Part shown: in pieces, positions 8,132-19,149 of the stretch
Layout: every line of letters begins with the position of its first letter
How positions within the stretch are numbered: the stretch's first letter is position 1
Assembly: GCA_946415645.1 (NCBI GenBank)
Contig: CAMKTJ010000001.1
Coordinates: 1-64,000, forward strand
Direction of reading: 5' to 3'
Source: an uncultured Prevotellaceae bacterium
GTDB taxonomy: Bacteria > Bacteroidota > Bacteroidia > Bacteroidales > Bacteroidaceae
Length of the DNA: 64,000 nucleotides
The notes under the pieces: model-generated
The model's database searches: none
Told to the model about the DNA's origin: nothing
The model's input: only the letters and a program-made list of their open reading frames with translations
Program-made: the position numbers and the translations under genes

Positions 8132-10921
8132 ATGCCCAAACTCTATCTTTTAGACGCTTATGCCCTTATTTACAGGGCGTATTATGCCTTTTTGAAGAAC
8201 CCCAGAATTAACTCGAAGGGAGAAAACACATCGGCCATTCTTGGCTTTGTGAACACCCTGGAGGAAGTTATACAGAAGGAGCACCCCACCCATCTGGGCG
8301 TTGCCTTCGACCCTTCTGGAGGCACATTCCGACATGAAGCCTACCCTGAATATAAAGCACAACGCGAGGAGACGCCAGAGGCTATCCGCTTTGCCGTACC
8401 TATTATAAAAAGGTTGCTTCAGGCATACAACATCCCTATTCTGGAAGAGCCCGGCTACGAGGCCGACGATGTGATAGGCACCCTATCCCATCAGGCAGAT
8501 CAGCAGGGGATAGATACCTATATGATGACGCCCGATAAGGACTACGGACAATTGGTAACAGAGCATGTAAAGATGTACCGTCCTGCCGTCGGAAAGAATG
8601 CCGAAGAGATTCTGGGCCCTGCTGAGGTAAGCCAAAAATGGGGTATCTCCTCCCCTACCCAAGTTATTGATATACTCGGACTTATGGGAGATGCTGTGGA
8701 CAATATCCCTGGTTGTCCTGGTGTAGGAGAGAAGACAGCCTCTAAGTTGGTTCAGGACTTTGGCAGCATAGAGAATCTGATACAGAACACAGACAAGCTG
8801 AAAGGCGCTCTGAAGGAAAAGGTAGAGAACAACATAGAGCAGATAAAGACCAGCAAATGGCTGGCCACCATCAAGACAGATGTACCCATACAGTTGGATA
8901 TGGAGATGCTCAAGGTGGAGGAACCCAACCAAGAAGCCTTGCAGAAAATCTTCGAGGAACTGGAGTTCCGTACCCTTATGCGCAAGAAGATAGCATCCCC
9001 TACTCCACTTCCGGCTTCCAAGCCCGAAAAAAAAGGAAATGCCATACAAGGCGACCTATTCAGCGGATTTGGTGATGAGGGCGAGACAGCAGAAGGTGCT
9101 GAGGAGACAACCATCAACAACGGCATGCTTCGTTACAGCAAGGAAACAGCTGATTATCAATTGGTTGATACACCAGAAAAGATGGACACCCTTGTGGCTA
9201 CCCTACAAGGAGCCAAAGAGATATGCCTGGATACAGAAACCACCAGCACAGATCCCATTCAGGCACGTCTGGTAGGCCTTAGTTTCAGCATTAAAGAGGG
9301 ACAGGCCTGGTATGTTCCTGTATTCGAGAACCAAGAGGCTGTAGAGCGCTTCCGTCCTGTCTATGAGAACCCTAATATAATAAAGGTAGGACAGAACCTG
9401 AAATACGACCTGCAGGTGCTGCAGAACCACGGCATAGAGCTGCAGGGGCGCATGTTCGACACCATGATTGCCCATTACCTACTCCACCCCGAAATGCGAC
9501 ATGGAATGGATTATCTGGCAGAAGCCTATCTGCACTATCAGACCATCCATATTGATGAGCTTATCGGAACAGGTAAGAAGCAGAAATCTATGGCTGACCT
9601 GAGTCCTGAAGAAGTCTGTGCCTATGCCTGCGAAGATGCGGATATCACACTGAGACTGAAGAACTTATTTGCTCCAGAACTGGAGAAAGAAGGACTGACA
9701 GACCTCTTCTGGCAGATAGAAATGCCACTGATGCCCGTCCTGGCCTATATGGAACGCAACGGTGTATGCATAGATACCAAAGGACTGAAGGAAACCTCTG
9801 TGCTGTATTCTCAGGAGATGCAACGCATAGAAGAAGAGATATACCAGCTGGCAGGCGTACACTTCAATATTGCCAGTCCTAAGCAGGTAGGCGAAATCCT
9901 CTTCGACCAGATGAAGATTACCAACAAGCCCAAAAAGACAAAGACGGGTCAGTATGCTACTACGGAAGAGATTCTAATCAGCCTGAAGAGCAAGAATCCT
10001 ATTGTCGGTAAGATTCTGGAATACAGGGGATTAAAGAAACTGCTCAATACATACATTGACGCCCTTCCCCTCTTGATAAATCCTGAGACAGGACATATAC
10101 ATACCTCGTTCAATCAGGCTGTGACCACAACAGGACGACTCTCTTCCTCTAACCCCAACCTACAGAATATCCCTGTCAGGGACGAACAAGGAAAAGAGGT
10201 CAGAAAAGCCTTTATACCAGAAGAGGGCCAGGAGTTCTTCTGTGCCGACTATAGCCAGATTGAGTTGCGTATTATGGCTCATCTGAGTGGCGATGAGAAT
10301 CTGATAGAAGCCTTCAATGCAGGACAGGATATCCATGCAGCCACAGCAGCCAAAATATTCCACAAGACCCTAGAGGAGGTCTCCAGCGATGAACGTCGTA
10401 AGGCCAAGACAGCTAACTTTGGTATCATCTATGGTATCTCTGCCTTTGGCTTGGCAGAGCGTATGGACGTTTCCAGAACAGAAGCTAAGGAGCTGATTGA
10501 CGGCTACTTCCTGACTTATCCGGGTGTGAAGGAGTATATGGACAAGAGCATTGCTATGGCTCGCGAGAAAGGTTATACAGAGACCATCTTCCGCAGACGT
10601 TGCTACTTGCCAGATATTAACTCCAACAACGCCAATGTCCGTGGTAATGCAGAGCGTAATGCCATCAATTCTCCCATCCAGGGAAGTGCTGCAGACATCA
10701 TAAAGATTGCTATGATTCGCGTTTACCAGCGTATGAAAGAAGAAAAGCTGCGCTCTAAGATGATTCTGCAGGTGCACGACGAACTTTGCTTCACCGTTGT
10801 GCCTGAGGAGAAGGAACGCCTGGAAAAGATTGTGATTGAGGAGATGCAGGCAGCATGCCAGATGCGTGTGCCCCTCATAGCCGACACAGGGTGGGGTAGC
10901 AACTGGTTAGAGGCCCACTAA
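8132..10921 (+). CDS. polA: DNA polymerase I (5'-3' exo, 3'-5' exo and polymerase domains)
   Basis: 929 aa; LDAYALIYRAYYAF, DTETTSTDP (exo I), DYSQIELRIMAHLSGD, QVHDELCF. Confidence 0.98.
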   Translation: MPKLYLLDAYALIYRAYYAFLKNPRINSKGENTSAILGFVNTLEEVIQKEHPTHLGVAFDPSGGTFRHEAYPEYKAQREETPEAIRFAVPIIKRLLQAYNIPILEEPGYEADDVIGTLSHQADQQGIDTYMMTPDKDYGQLVTEHVKMYRPAVGKNAEEILGPAEVSQKWGISSPTQVIDILGLMGDAVDNIPGCPGVGEKTASKLVQDFGSIENLIQNTDKLKGALKEKVENNIEQIKTSKWLATIKTDVPIQLDMEMLKVEEPNQEALQKIFEELEFRTLMRKKIASPTPLPASKPEKKGNAIQGDLFSGFGDEGETAEGAEETTINNGMLRYSKETADYQLVDTPEKMDTLVATLQGAKEICLDTETTSTDPIQARLVGLSFSIKEGQAWYVPVFENQEAVERFRPVYENPNIIKVGQNLKYDLQVLQNHGIELQGRMFDTMIAHYLLHPEMRHGMDYLAEAYLHYQTIHIDELIGTGKKQKSMADLSPEEVCAYACEDADITLRLKNLFAPELEKEGLTDLFWQIEMPLMPVLAYMERNGVCIDTKGLKETSVLYSQEMQRIEEEIYQLAGVHFNIASPKQVGEILFDQMKITNKPKKTKTGQYATTEEILISLKSKNPIVGKILEYRGLKKLLNTYIDALPLLINPETGHIHTSFNQAVTTTGRLSSSNPNLQNIPVRDEQGKEVRKAFIPEEGQEFFCADYSQIELRIMAHLSGDENLIEAFNAGQDIHAATAAKIFHKTLEEVSSDERRKAKTANFGIIYGISAFGLAERMDVSRTEAKELIDGYFLTYPGVKEYMDKSIAMAREKGYTETIFRRRCYLPDINSNNANVRGNAERNAINSPIQGSAADIIKIAMIRVYQRMKEEKLRSKMILQVHDELCFTVVPEEKERLEKIVIEEMQAACQMRVPLIADTGWGSNWLEAH

Positions 10922-10967
10922 GGAGGCCTCTGTCAATTCCCCCAAAGGGGGAAAGAAATACAGAAAA

Positions 10968-10999
10968 TTTGGTTATGTAAAATTAAAGCGGTAATTTTG
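10968..10999 (+). promoter_or_regulatory. Bacteroidota-type sigma-ABfr promoter for ychF
   Basis: TTTG at 10968-10971, 20-nt spacer, TAATTTTG at 10992-10999; 25 bp upstream of ychF ATG. Confidence 0.7.
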
Positions 11000-11024
11000 C
11001 ACCCAATTTAAGATTTGGAATAAG

Positions 11025-12122
11025 ATGAAAGCAGGTATAGTAGGATTGCCCAACGTAGGCAAATCAACACTTTTCAACTGTCTGAGTAGCGCTAAGGCAC
11101 AGGCAGCCAACTTCCCCTTTTGTACAATCGACGCCCAGTTGGGACAGGTTAGTGTGCCCGATGAGCGACTCACCAAACTGGCTGAGTTGGTTCATCCTGG
11201 TCGTATTGTCCCCGCTGTCTGCGACATTGTGGATATTGCCGGCCTTGTAAAAGGTGCCAGCAAGGGCGAAGGTCTGGGTAACCAGTTCCTGGCTAATATT
11301 CGTGAGTGCGATGCTATCATTCACGTCTTGCGTTGCTTCGACAACGGCAATATTGTACACGTTGACGGCTCTGTAGATCCTGTTCGCGACAAGGAGATTA
11401 TTGATACCGAACTTCAGCTGAAGGATTTGGAGACTGTAGAAGCCCGTATCAAGAAGGTTGAGAAAGCTGCTAGGGTAGGAGGCGACAAGCAGGCTAAGAT
11501 AGAACTGCAGGTGTTGGAGGCCTACCATGAGGCTTTGCTGCAAGGCAAGAGTGCCCGTACTGTAACCTTCGAGACAGAAGACGAGAATGCTGCCGCCAAG
11601 AGCCTTTTCCTGCTGACTACCAAGCCTGTGTTGTACGTTTGCAACGTAGATGATGCCAGTGCTTCAACTGGAAACAACTATACAGAAGCCGTAAAGAAAG
11701 CCATTGAAGGCGAGGATGCCGAGATGCTGATTATCAGCGCACAGACAGAAGCCGACATAGCAGAGCTTGAATCTTACGAGGAGAAGCAGATGTTCCTCGA
11801 GGACATGGGACTCTCTGAGAGCGGCTGTAATCGCCTTATAAAGGCTATCTATCACCTGCTTACCCTTCAGACATTCATCACAGCCGGAGAAATGGAGGTA
11901 AAAGCCTGGACATTCCGCAAGGGTTGGAAGGCTCCCCAGTGTGCCGGCGTTATCCATACCGACTTCGAGAAGGGCTTTATCCGTGCTGAGGTTATCAAGT
12001 ACGAGGACTACATCAAGTACGGTTCAGAAGCTGCTGTCCGCGAGGCAGGCAAGATGGGTGTAGAAGGTAAAGAATACGTCGTTCAGGACGGAGACATCAT
12101 GCACTTTAGATTTAATGTATAG
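11025..12122 (+). CDS. ychF: redox-regulated ATPase/GTPase YchF (OLA1 family)
   Basis: 365 aa; [42 protein letters not shown]-terminal TGS domain. Confidence 0.97.
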   Translation: MKAGIVGLPNVGKSTLFNCLSSAKAQAANFPFCTIDAQLGQVSVPDERLTKLAELVHPGRIVPAVCDIVDIAGLVKGASKGEGLGNQFLANIRECDAIIHVLRCFDNGNIVHVDGSVDPVRDKEIIDTELQLKDLETVEARIKKVEKAARVGGDKQAKIELQVLEAYHEALLQGKSARTVTFETEDENAAAKSLFLLTTKPVLYVCNVDDASASTGNNYTEAVKKAIEGEDAEMLIISAQTEADIAELESYEEKQMFLEDMGLSESGCNRLIKAIYHLLTLQTFITAGEMEVKAWTFRKGWKAPQCAGVIHTDFEKGFIRAEVIKYEDYIKYGSEAAVREAGKMGVEGKEYVVQDGDIMHFRFNV

Positions 12123-12170
12123 CCCCCTCCCCGCTCCCCCTTTGGGTGAGTGCTAAATTATAATTTTTTT

Positions 12171-13010
12171 ATGAATTACGCATTGTTCATCAATTGGAAT
12201 CCTGATGTAGTAGCCTTGGATCTAGGCTTCTTCGCCATTCGCTGGTACTCACTTTGCTGGTGTATAGGCTTGCTGGGCGTATACTGGCTCATGCATAGGC
12301 TGTACAAACAACAGGGGATTAGCGAAGAGAAGTTTGAACCTATGTTCATGTACTGCTTCCTAGGCATACTCATAGGTGCCCGATTGGGACATTGCCTTTT
12401 CTACGAACCCGGATATTTTCTCTCTCACCCTATAGAGATGGTGCTTCCCATCCGTCATCTTCCTGATGGCAGCTGGAAGTTTACCGGCTACGAGGGATTA
12501 GCCAGTCACGGAGGCACATGGGGCTTGATGCTGGCCCTTTGGCTTTATGCCCGCAATATGAAGCTCAATATCATGCATGTGCTTGATAATGTAGCTATTG
12601 TAACCCCCATCTGTGCTTGCGCTATACGTTTAGGCAATCTGATGAACTCAGAGATTATCGGTCGTCCTACTGATGTACCCTGGGCTTTCATCTTTGAGCG
12701 TGTAGATATGATTCCCCGTCACCCAGGACAACTTTATGAGGCTCTGTGCTATGCCTGCTTCTTCTTTGTAGGGTGGGTTATCTATAAGAAATATCCTCAG
12801 AAAGTGGGTACAGGATTCTTCTTTGGCCTCTGCCTCTTCCTGATTTTCACCAGTAGAATCTTCATTGAATATACCAAGGAGAATCAGGAAGCCTTTGAGA
12901 ACGGTATGCTCTTCAATATGGGACAGTTGCTTAGCGTTCCCTTCGTGCTGCTTGGCCTCTATTGTATGATGGGGGGTAAATGGTGCAAAAAGCTAGCGGA
13001 AAAGAAATAA
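12171..13010 (+). CDS. lgt: prolipoprotein diacylglyceryl transferase
   Basis: [52 protein letters not shown] at 12171 preferred over ORF start 12150. Confidence 0.95.
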   Translation: MNYALFINWNPDVVALDLGFFAIRWYSLCWCIGLLGVYWLMHRLYKQQGISEEKFEPMFMYCFLGILIGARLGHCLFYEPGYFLSHPIEMVLPIRHLPDGSWKFTGYEGLASHGGTWGLMLALWLYARNMKLNIMHVLDNVAIVTPICACAIRLGNLMNSEIIGRPTDVPWAFIFERVDMIPRHPGQLYEALCYACFFFVGWVIYKKYPQKVGTGFFFGLCLFLIFTSRIFIEYTKENQEAFENGMLFNMGQLLSVPFVLLGLYCMMGGKWCKKLAEKK

Positions 13011-13014
13011 TCGG

Positions 13015-16000
13015 TTAGTTCAGGAACTTATTTCCCTTATGAATTACAACTCCCTTGGCGGTAGACGTTGTACGTCTGCCTGAGAGGTCGTAACTGGCAT
13101 CTTCCTCCTGCTCTGTTTGGGGCAACAGGACAGATGTATGGCCTCCATGCTGTATATTTACCACACCAAAAGCAGGAACATCCTCTGTGGCTTGGAAGAC
13201 ACCCTTTAGCGTATAACCAGAGGTCGAAACATCCTTAGGTTCTGAAATTTCAATTCGGACATTCTCTAATGTGATAGGGGAGGGGAGTACATCGGTAGGA
13301 CGAATGCGGTAAGGCAACCCTGCCTTCATCTCACTTACTCTATAGAGGCCCAGTTCGTCAGGACAAAGACAGTCGGGCTGTTCTATCTCCATCCCCATCA
13401 CTTCCGTTCCCTTGCCGAAGATAGTTTCTATATCTGATTTGTTCAAGCTAAAGGGAAAACAGACATCCTGCCATTCGCCGTTGCTGAACGTTTTATTTAG
13501 GATTACCTTGTTAGTGTACGTCTGAGGCAAAATAACGTTGTCAGAGGCCGTTTCTGCGTATTCTACGGGCAAATCACTTACCTTCCAGGTACGAAGCAAA
13601 TCAACATAGAACTTTCCGTAGTTGGCTCCTGCCGTATTATTGGCCTCTGCACCATAACCTGCCTTAACACCCACTTCCAGATTCTTGCCTTCGCCAACCT
13701 CTACATCCAACGACATCTCATTCACCCTTCCTGTAGTAGTGCAGGCGGTAAGGTTGGCAAAAGTTGCCACCTCACCGTCTGTCAGAACATTCTGTGGATA
13801 TTTATCGGCCTTACCATAATACTGAACGCTACATTTGTCCCCTGCAGCACCATAGAGACGGGTAATGCCCAACTTGCTTTGATGCAGCCACATACGGGCA
13901 TTCACCTCATAGACACCAGGTGTGAGATTCTCTGCAGGAATGGTCTGATACAACTTGAAATCATTGGGGATAACACCACTGGTACTGGCAACGTATCCTG
14001 CCCATTTCCACTCCAGATTGGTACCGTCACTCACGCCACCGTAGTTGTCCGTCCATTCAGGGTAACATTGCCAACCCAGAATAGGTCCGTTGGCTGACTC
14101 GTTCTTTATTGTCTTCGTATTCCAATCGTAGGTATTGCCTTGAGGGTCTTTCTCGAAGGTGTAGTTGATAAGGTTCTTGTCGCAGAAAGCCTCTTGCGAC
14201 AAAGGTTTCTCTGTCAGCTTCTCTACGTGGAAATCATCCACAATGAAGTAACCTGCTCCTGCTTTGTCCGAAGCCTGGTTGGCGCTGTTGGTACGGATAC
14301 CCACCATCATATCATCACCATCCCTCAACGTGATGTAAACCACCATTCTCTGCATATTCTGTGTAGTGGTATTATTGAAGCCTCCTGCATGATTAGCGAA
14401 GGTGGTTCTGTAATCGGTGTAATTGATATTGTCGTATCCCGATGTACCATTCCTGTAATAAGCCTCTGTGGTCCAATACTGAACGTTGCAGTTGGTGCCC
14501 TCGCCATTGTCAGCAAACAAGCAGGCCGTTCCGTAATAGTCCTTCTCTATCCACATCTTACACGTAACCTTATATATGCCTGCTCCTAACTTCTCTGCAG
14601 GTATGCGTTGGTACAGCTTCAGCGGCTCATTGATGGTCTTTCCTGACTCAGGCTTGCAGACATAAGCCTTCTTGCCGTCCTTGTTGTTAGGATTGGCGCT
14701 GAGGCTGCGTTGCAAGGTTGTTCCTGCAGGCAATTCACTCCATCCGTAGGGAGGCTTGGCTGTGTTGGTATAAGCTGTCTCGAAAGAAGGATTCTGCAAC
14801 ACTCTACTGGTGATATCCACGGCAACGGAATTACCCTCAGCAGGCAACTCCTCAAAGCGCTCTACCTCCAAACCGTTCTCCAACTGCTTGATACACTTGG
14901 CAGGATCTACCTCCTGCACACATCCTTCGTGCTCGTCTATGGCCTGTATAGCGGCCAATGCCGTTGTCTCGCCCAGTACCATATAGACGGGTTCCATACG
15001 GATACTGCCGTAAGCGATATGAGAGGCAGAAAGGCAGACGGGTACAATGACGTTACGAGCCTCTTCCTCCTTGGGTGTAACAGCCCTGTAGGATATTCCA
15101 TAAGGGCCTGCTGTCAGATGGCGCTGTACATCACCCTCATTCTTCACCATTCCGTTTACCACATAGCGACCACAGTTATGCGAATCCATTGTATAGGCAC
15201 CCCACGCAATGGGGTCGTCAACGGCTTTTGTCTTCAGACAGTAATCCTCCGTCATCACCATACGACCCAGCATACGCCTTGCCTCACGGACATACAGCTG
15301 AGGTGTGAAGTTCTCATTGTCCTCGTATTCATCCAAGGGATAACCCCACTTCAGGAACTCTGCCTGAATGCTGGCAGGAACACGCTTGTCTGTCCATAGG
15401 ATATAGAGCAAGCCCTTGGTATAATCCTCGTGCAGTTTGGCGATGGAGTCGCGCTGCTCGTAGGTAGCTTCAGGGTAGTCCCAACTATAGCCAATCATAT
15501 CGGTAGAGAAACCACCATTATTGTTGTTATCTGTCTTCAGGGCGTTCCAACTATTAGGACCAGAGGAATCCTTCATGTAAGTCCATTTGATGCAGTCGCC
15601 ATAACCGCTCCAACCCTTCTTCTCCATCCAACGGAAGAGCAACTCATACTTGCTGGGGTCGTAATTATCAGGCACCTTATCCGTAATAGCACGGAAGGGA
15701 GTATTCTTGGTCAGCGTCAGACGATAGTTATAGGCCTGAATATGGTTGTCGCCCTCACCTTTCTTTCCCATAGGCTCAGGCATAATGCCCCAAAGCAGGC
15801 CGCTGCTGGGATCGCCAGGCACCACATAGGGGTCAACGCCATCACAGAACTGATGCTTATTCAGACACTGTACACCATTCTCAGGTTCTCCGTATTGCGA
15901 AGCCGGCTCTCTTCCCACCGTATATGAGATACCGGCACGAGCCATCAGGTCGCCCTCGTAGCTGCAGTCGATAAAGATTTTGGCATTGACGGTTCTGTGA

Positions 16001-16512
16001 GGTGTCACCTTGGGATTGGTACCGTCCTCCAGTTCGATGCTTCTCACATCGTTGCCCTCCTTGTGGGCACTGACGATACGCCACTCGTACCATATATCCT
16101 GGTTATCCTTGATGTCAGCATCGCTCAGGAATCCCTTGAAGGTTGCCAATGCCACCTTAGGTTCGAAGTAGAAGGTAGGGGAGGCCATTCCGTAGTGATG
16201 ACCTATACGACGATAGAACTCGCGCGCGAAACCTTTTATAATACGCCTGTGACTGGTGCTGTCGCCTATATCGGTCCAACCAAGACCGCCTGCAGTCATA
16301 CCGCCCAGTCGTTTGGTGGGCGATACCAGCAGCACGCTCTTGCCCTTCAGTTTAGCCGTATAGGCAGCCATAATGCCGGCTGGGGTACTGCCGTAAATGC
16401 AGATATCAACGTTTGCTTCTTGGATAGGTTCCGTCTCCTGTGCCACAGCCCCAAGAGACATTACTGCCAATGAGGAAAGCAGTAGTTTGCGGATAATGGA
16501 ATGAATTTGCAT
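13015..16512 (-). CDS. secreted FAD-dependent oxidoreductase (FAD_oxidored/xanthan lyase-like) with C-terminal carbohydrate-binding-like modules
   Basis: Signal peptide; ADICIYGSTPAGIMAAYTAKLKGKSVLLVSPTKRLGGMTAGGLGWTD; 1165 aa. Confidence 0.85.
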   Translation of the reverse strand: MQIHSIIRKLLLSSLAVMSLGAVAQETEPIQEANVDICIYGSTPAGIMAAYTAKLKGKSVLLVSPTKRLGGMTAGGLGWTDIGDSTSHRRIIKGFAREFYRRIGHHYGMASPTFYFEPKVALATFKGFLSDADIKDNQDIWYEWRIVSAHKEGNDVRSIELEDGTNPKVTPHRTVNAKIFIDCSYEGDLMARAGISYTVGREPASQYGEPENGVQCLNKHQFCDGVDPYVVPGDPSSGLLWGIMPEPMGKKGEGDNHIQAYNYRLTLTKNTPFRAITDKVPDNYDPSKYELLFRWMEKKGWSGYGDCIKWTYMKDSSGPNSWNALKTDNNNNGGFSTDMIGYSWDYPEATYEQRDSIAKLHEDYTKGLLYILWTDKRVPASIQAEFLKWGYPLDEYEDNENFTPQLYVREARRMLGRMVMTEDYCLKTKAVDDPIAWGAYTMDSHNCGRYVVNGMVKNEGDVQRHLTAGPYGISYRAVTPKEEEARNVIVPVCLSASHIAYGSIRMEPVYMVLGETTALAAIQAIDEHEGCVQEVDPAKCIKQLENGLEVERFEELPAEGNSVAVDITSRVLQNPSFETAYTNTAKPPYGWSELPAGTTLQRSLSANPNNKDGKKAYVCKPESGKTINEPLKLYQRIPAEKLGAGIYKVTCKMWIEKDYYGTACLFADNGEGTNCNVQYWTTEAYYRNGTSGYDNINYTDYRTTFANHAGGFNNTTTQNMQRMVVYITLRDGDDMMVGIRTNSANQASDKAGAGYFIVDDFHVEKLTEKPLSQEAFCDKNLINYTFEKDPQGNTYDWNTKTIKNESANGPILGWQCYPEWTDNYGGVSDGTNLEWKWAGYVASTSGVIPNDFKLYQTIPAENLTPGVYEVNARMWLHQSKLGITRLYGAAGDKCSVQYYGKADKYPQNVLTDGEVATFANLTACTTTGRVNEMSLDVEVGEGKNLEVGVKAGYGAEANNTAGANYGKFYVDLLRTWKVSDLPVEYAETASDNVILPQTYTNKVILNKTFSNGEWQDVCFPFSLNKSDIETIFGKGTEVMGMEIEQPDCLCPDELGLYRVSEMKAGLPYRIRPTDVLPSPITLENVRIEISEPKDVSTSGYTLKGVFQATEDVPAFGVVNIQHGGHTSVLLPQTEQEEDASYDLSGRRTTSTAKGVVIHKGNKFLN

Positions 16513-16637
16513 AATGTGTACGTTTTTAACTCGTTTTGGCTAAATAGTTGTAGAATTTTGTGCCAAAAGTACACATTTAGTTTGAACGATGCAAATATAG
16601 TGGCAGAAAAAGTGTAATTATAGGACAAAATAGTACA

Positions 16638-17924
16638 TTATTCTTCCTCTTTCTCTTCTATCTGTTCTGAATTCTGTTGCTGTTGCAACTGTTTCTTGCG
16701 CTTCGGATTCTGGCTGGCACCCATCTTCAACAATCGGGAAGCAGGTGTAAGGATGCTCTGGCCAGAGTCTGCTGTTATGGATTCTAACTTATCGAAGCTG
16801 TCCTGTGTCTTCTGCAGCTGCTGTTTTACACTTTCGAACCTTTCTGCAAACAGCTGCACGCGATCCACAATCATATTGGCGCATTCCATAATCTTCTGCT
16901 GGTTCTCCACCTGGCGAACTTGCTTCCAGGTCATCTCCAATACACGTAGCATGGTATAAAGGTTCTGACTGCCTGTGATGATGACACCTCTGTCGTAGGC
17001 ATCTTTCCAAAGGGTAGCATCGTTCGTGAGCGCCAACTGCAGGGCGGATTCCGAGAAGACGTACATCAGGACGAAATCCAACTTGGCGTGGCCCTCTGCA
17101 ATGTACTTCGAGTAGTTCTTTCTGGCCAACTCGTTCACATGATTGCGCATACTGGTCAGATGACGTTTCAGGGCATCCTGACGCTGAGCCTCCGTCTCGG
17201 CATTATGGTAGTCCTCGAAGGCTGTGAACGACATCTTAGAGTCTATTATCACATCCCTTTTATCAGGGAAATGCAGAATGGCATCGGGGATAAGGCGATG
17301 GCCCTCCTCCTCGTAAACCACATAGCCGTCCTTGTCTCTGATGGTTTCCTGTAGGGTAAACTGCTCACCTTCCTGAAGTCCCATACCTTCCAAGAGCTGC
17401 TTCAGTCGCAGTTCTCCAAAGTTGCCCTGTGTCTTGTTCTCTCCTGTCAGGGCTTGAGCCAGTTTATCTGCTCTTTCGCCTACCTGACGACTCTGCTCAA
17501 TGCTGGTCTTGATAGTAGCATCCAGTCGTTGCATCGTAGAGTTATGCTCACGGTCGGAACGCTCCACAGCCTCACGCATCTGCTGAATATGTGTCTGCAG
17601 GGGAGTAAGGATGCCTGAGAGTTGTTCCTTATTGACAGCCGACAACTGTTCAGCCCTCTCCTTCAGAATCTTCTCAGAGGTGGAATTCATCTGCTCGCGA
17701 AGCAAAGCCAGCTGCTGGCGCATCTGCTCCTCCTGCTGCTGACGCTCTTCCAGACGGACTTTCTTCTGTTCCTCCTGCAAAGCCTCATGCTGCTTCTTCT
17801 GCTCCTCTTGCTGCTGCTTCGTGATGTCCAGCAATTGCTGCACAGCACCCATCTTAGAGCGCATCACCATCCAAACGGCAAGGCCTCCCAACACAAGACC
17901 GATAAAAAGATATAGAAGTTCCAT
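16638..17924 (-). CDS. rmuC: DNA recombination protein RmuC family
   Basis: N-terminal TM, long Gln/Glu coiled coil, GNFGELRLKQLLEGMGL, DAILHFPDKRDVIIDSKMSFTAFEDY; internal ATG at 17924 preferred. Confidence 0.92.
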   Translation of the reverse strand: MELLYLFIGLVLGGLAVWMVMRSKMGAVQQLLDITKQQQEEQKKQHEALQEEQKKVRLEERQQQEEQMRQQLALLREQMNSTSEKILKERAEQLSAVNKEQLSGILTPLQTHIQQMREAVERSDREHNSTMQRLDATIKTSIEQSRQVGERADKLAQALTGENKTQGNFGELRLKQLLEGMGLQEGEQFTLQETIRDKDGYVVYEEEGHRLIPDAILHFPDKRDVIIDSKMSFTAFEDYHNAETEAQRQDALKRHLTSMRNHVNELARKNYSKYIAEGHAKLDFVLMYVFSESALQLALTNDATLWKDAYDRGVIITGSQNLYTMLRVLEMTWKQVRQVENQQKIMECANMIVDRVQLFAERFESVKQQLQKTQDSFDKLESITADSGQSILTPASRLLKMGASQNPKRKKQLQQQQNSEQIEEKEEE

Positions 17925-17946
17925 CGTGTAAAATATTATTTTCAAT

Positions 17947-19149
17947 TCAGCACTCACCCAAAGGGGGAGCGGGGAGGGGGCTTACCAAATCCTCATCTAT
18001 GAAAGCGATGAGGCGTTCTATGGCCTCTGCTTCAGGGATATTCTTCTCTACGCACTCTTTGTTCTTATAGAGCGAGACCTTGCCTCTGGCAGCACCCACA
18101 TAGCCATAATCCGCATCTGCCATCTCACCTGGGCCATTGACGATGCAACCCATGATGGCAATCTTCAGCGTATTGTACTGAGGGTTCACCTTGGCACGTT
18201 CGGCCACGGCAGCCTTCACACGGCGGATGGTATCCTGCAGGTCGTAGAGCGTACGTCCACAACCTGGGCAGCTGATGAACTCAGGCTTGCACATCTGCAC
18301 TCTGGCAGCTTGCAGGATGCTTTGGGCGACGGGAATCTCACATTCAGGCTCCTCGCTCAGAGAAACACGAATGGTATCTCCTATGCCGTCTATGAGTAAC
18401 GAGCCTATACCCACAGCACTCTTCAGACGTCCGTCTTCGCCTTCTCCAGCCTCTGTAACACCCAGATGCAAGGGATAATCCATTCCCTCCTTCTCCATCT
18501 CCTGACAGAGTAGGCGAACGCTCTGCACCATGATGACTGTATTGCTGGCCTTGATGCTGACAACAACGTCAGGGAACTTCTCACGCTCACAGATACGCAA
18601 GAACTCCATACAGCTCTCTACGATGCCCGCCGGGGTATCGCCGTAACGACTCATGATACGGTCGGACAGCGAGCCATGATTCACGCCTATACGGATGGCA
18701 GTACCATGTTCCTTACAAATGCTAAGGAAACGACAGAAACGCTCGTCCAGACGCTTCAGCTCCTGCTGGTACTCCTCATCAGTATATTCCAAGTGCTTGA
18801 ACTGACGGGCAGGATCAACGTAGTTACCTGGGTTGATACGTACCTTCTCCACTATGGTAGCAGCCACATCGGCTACATTGGGATTGAAGTGCACATCGGC
18901 ACACAAAGGGGTATCTCCGTAGCCACGGGCTATGAGTCCTGCCTTTATATTGCGCAGATTCTCAGCCTCGCGTGTTCCCTGGGTAGTGAGGCGAACCAAG
19001 TCGGCACCTGCATCTATGATACGAATGCACTGCTCTACGCAGCCCTCTGTATCCATAGTGCTACAGGTAGTCATGCTCTGAACGGCCACCTTGTTCTGAC
19101 CGCCAATGCGTAACTTGCCAATCTTGACCTCGTGTGTGGGTCTTCTCAT
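17947..19149 (-). CDS. ispG: 4-hydroxy-3-methylbut-2-en-1-yl diphosphate synthase
   Basis: 400 aa; GVTEAGEGEDGRLKSAVGIG, CPGCGRTLYDLQ, GCIVNGPGEMADADYGYVGAARGK. Confidence 0.96.
   Translation of the reverse strand: MRRPTHEVKIGKLRIGGQNKVAVQSMTTCSTMDTEGCVEQCIRIIDAGADLVRLTTQGTREAENLRNIKAGLIARGYGDTPLCADVHFNPNVADVAATIVEKVRINPGNYVDPARQFKHLEYTDEEYQQELKRLDERFCRFLSICKEHGTAIRIGVNHGSLSDRIMSRYGDTPAGIVESCMEFLRICEREKFPDVVVSIKASNTVIMVQSVRLLCQEMEKEGMDYPLHLGVTEAGEGEDGRLKSAVGIGSLLIDGIGDTIRVSLSEEPECEIPVAQSILQAARVQMCKPEFISCPGCGRTLYDLQDTIRRVKAAVAERAKVNPQYNTLKIAIMGCIVNGPGEMADADYGYVGAARGKVSLYKNKECVEKNIPEAEAIERLIAFIDEDLVSPLPAPPLGEC

Noticed and set aside
14710-15399. 229-aa plus-strand ORF opposite the FAD-dependent oxidoreductase
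   Set aside because: Antisense to a well-supported CDS; composition is that of a reverse-frame shadow ORF. The same holds for 47352-48071, 52248-53429, 8483-9049, 10370-10777 and other antisense entries in the track.
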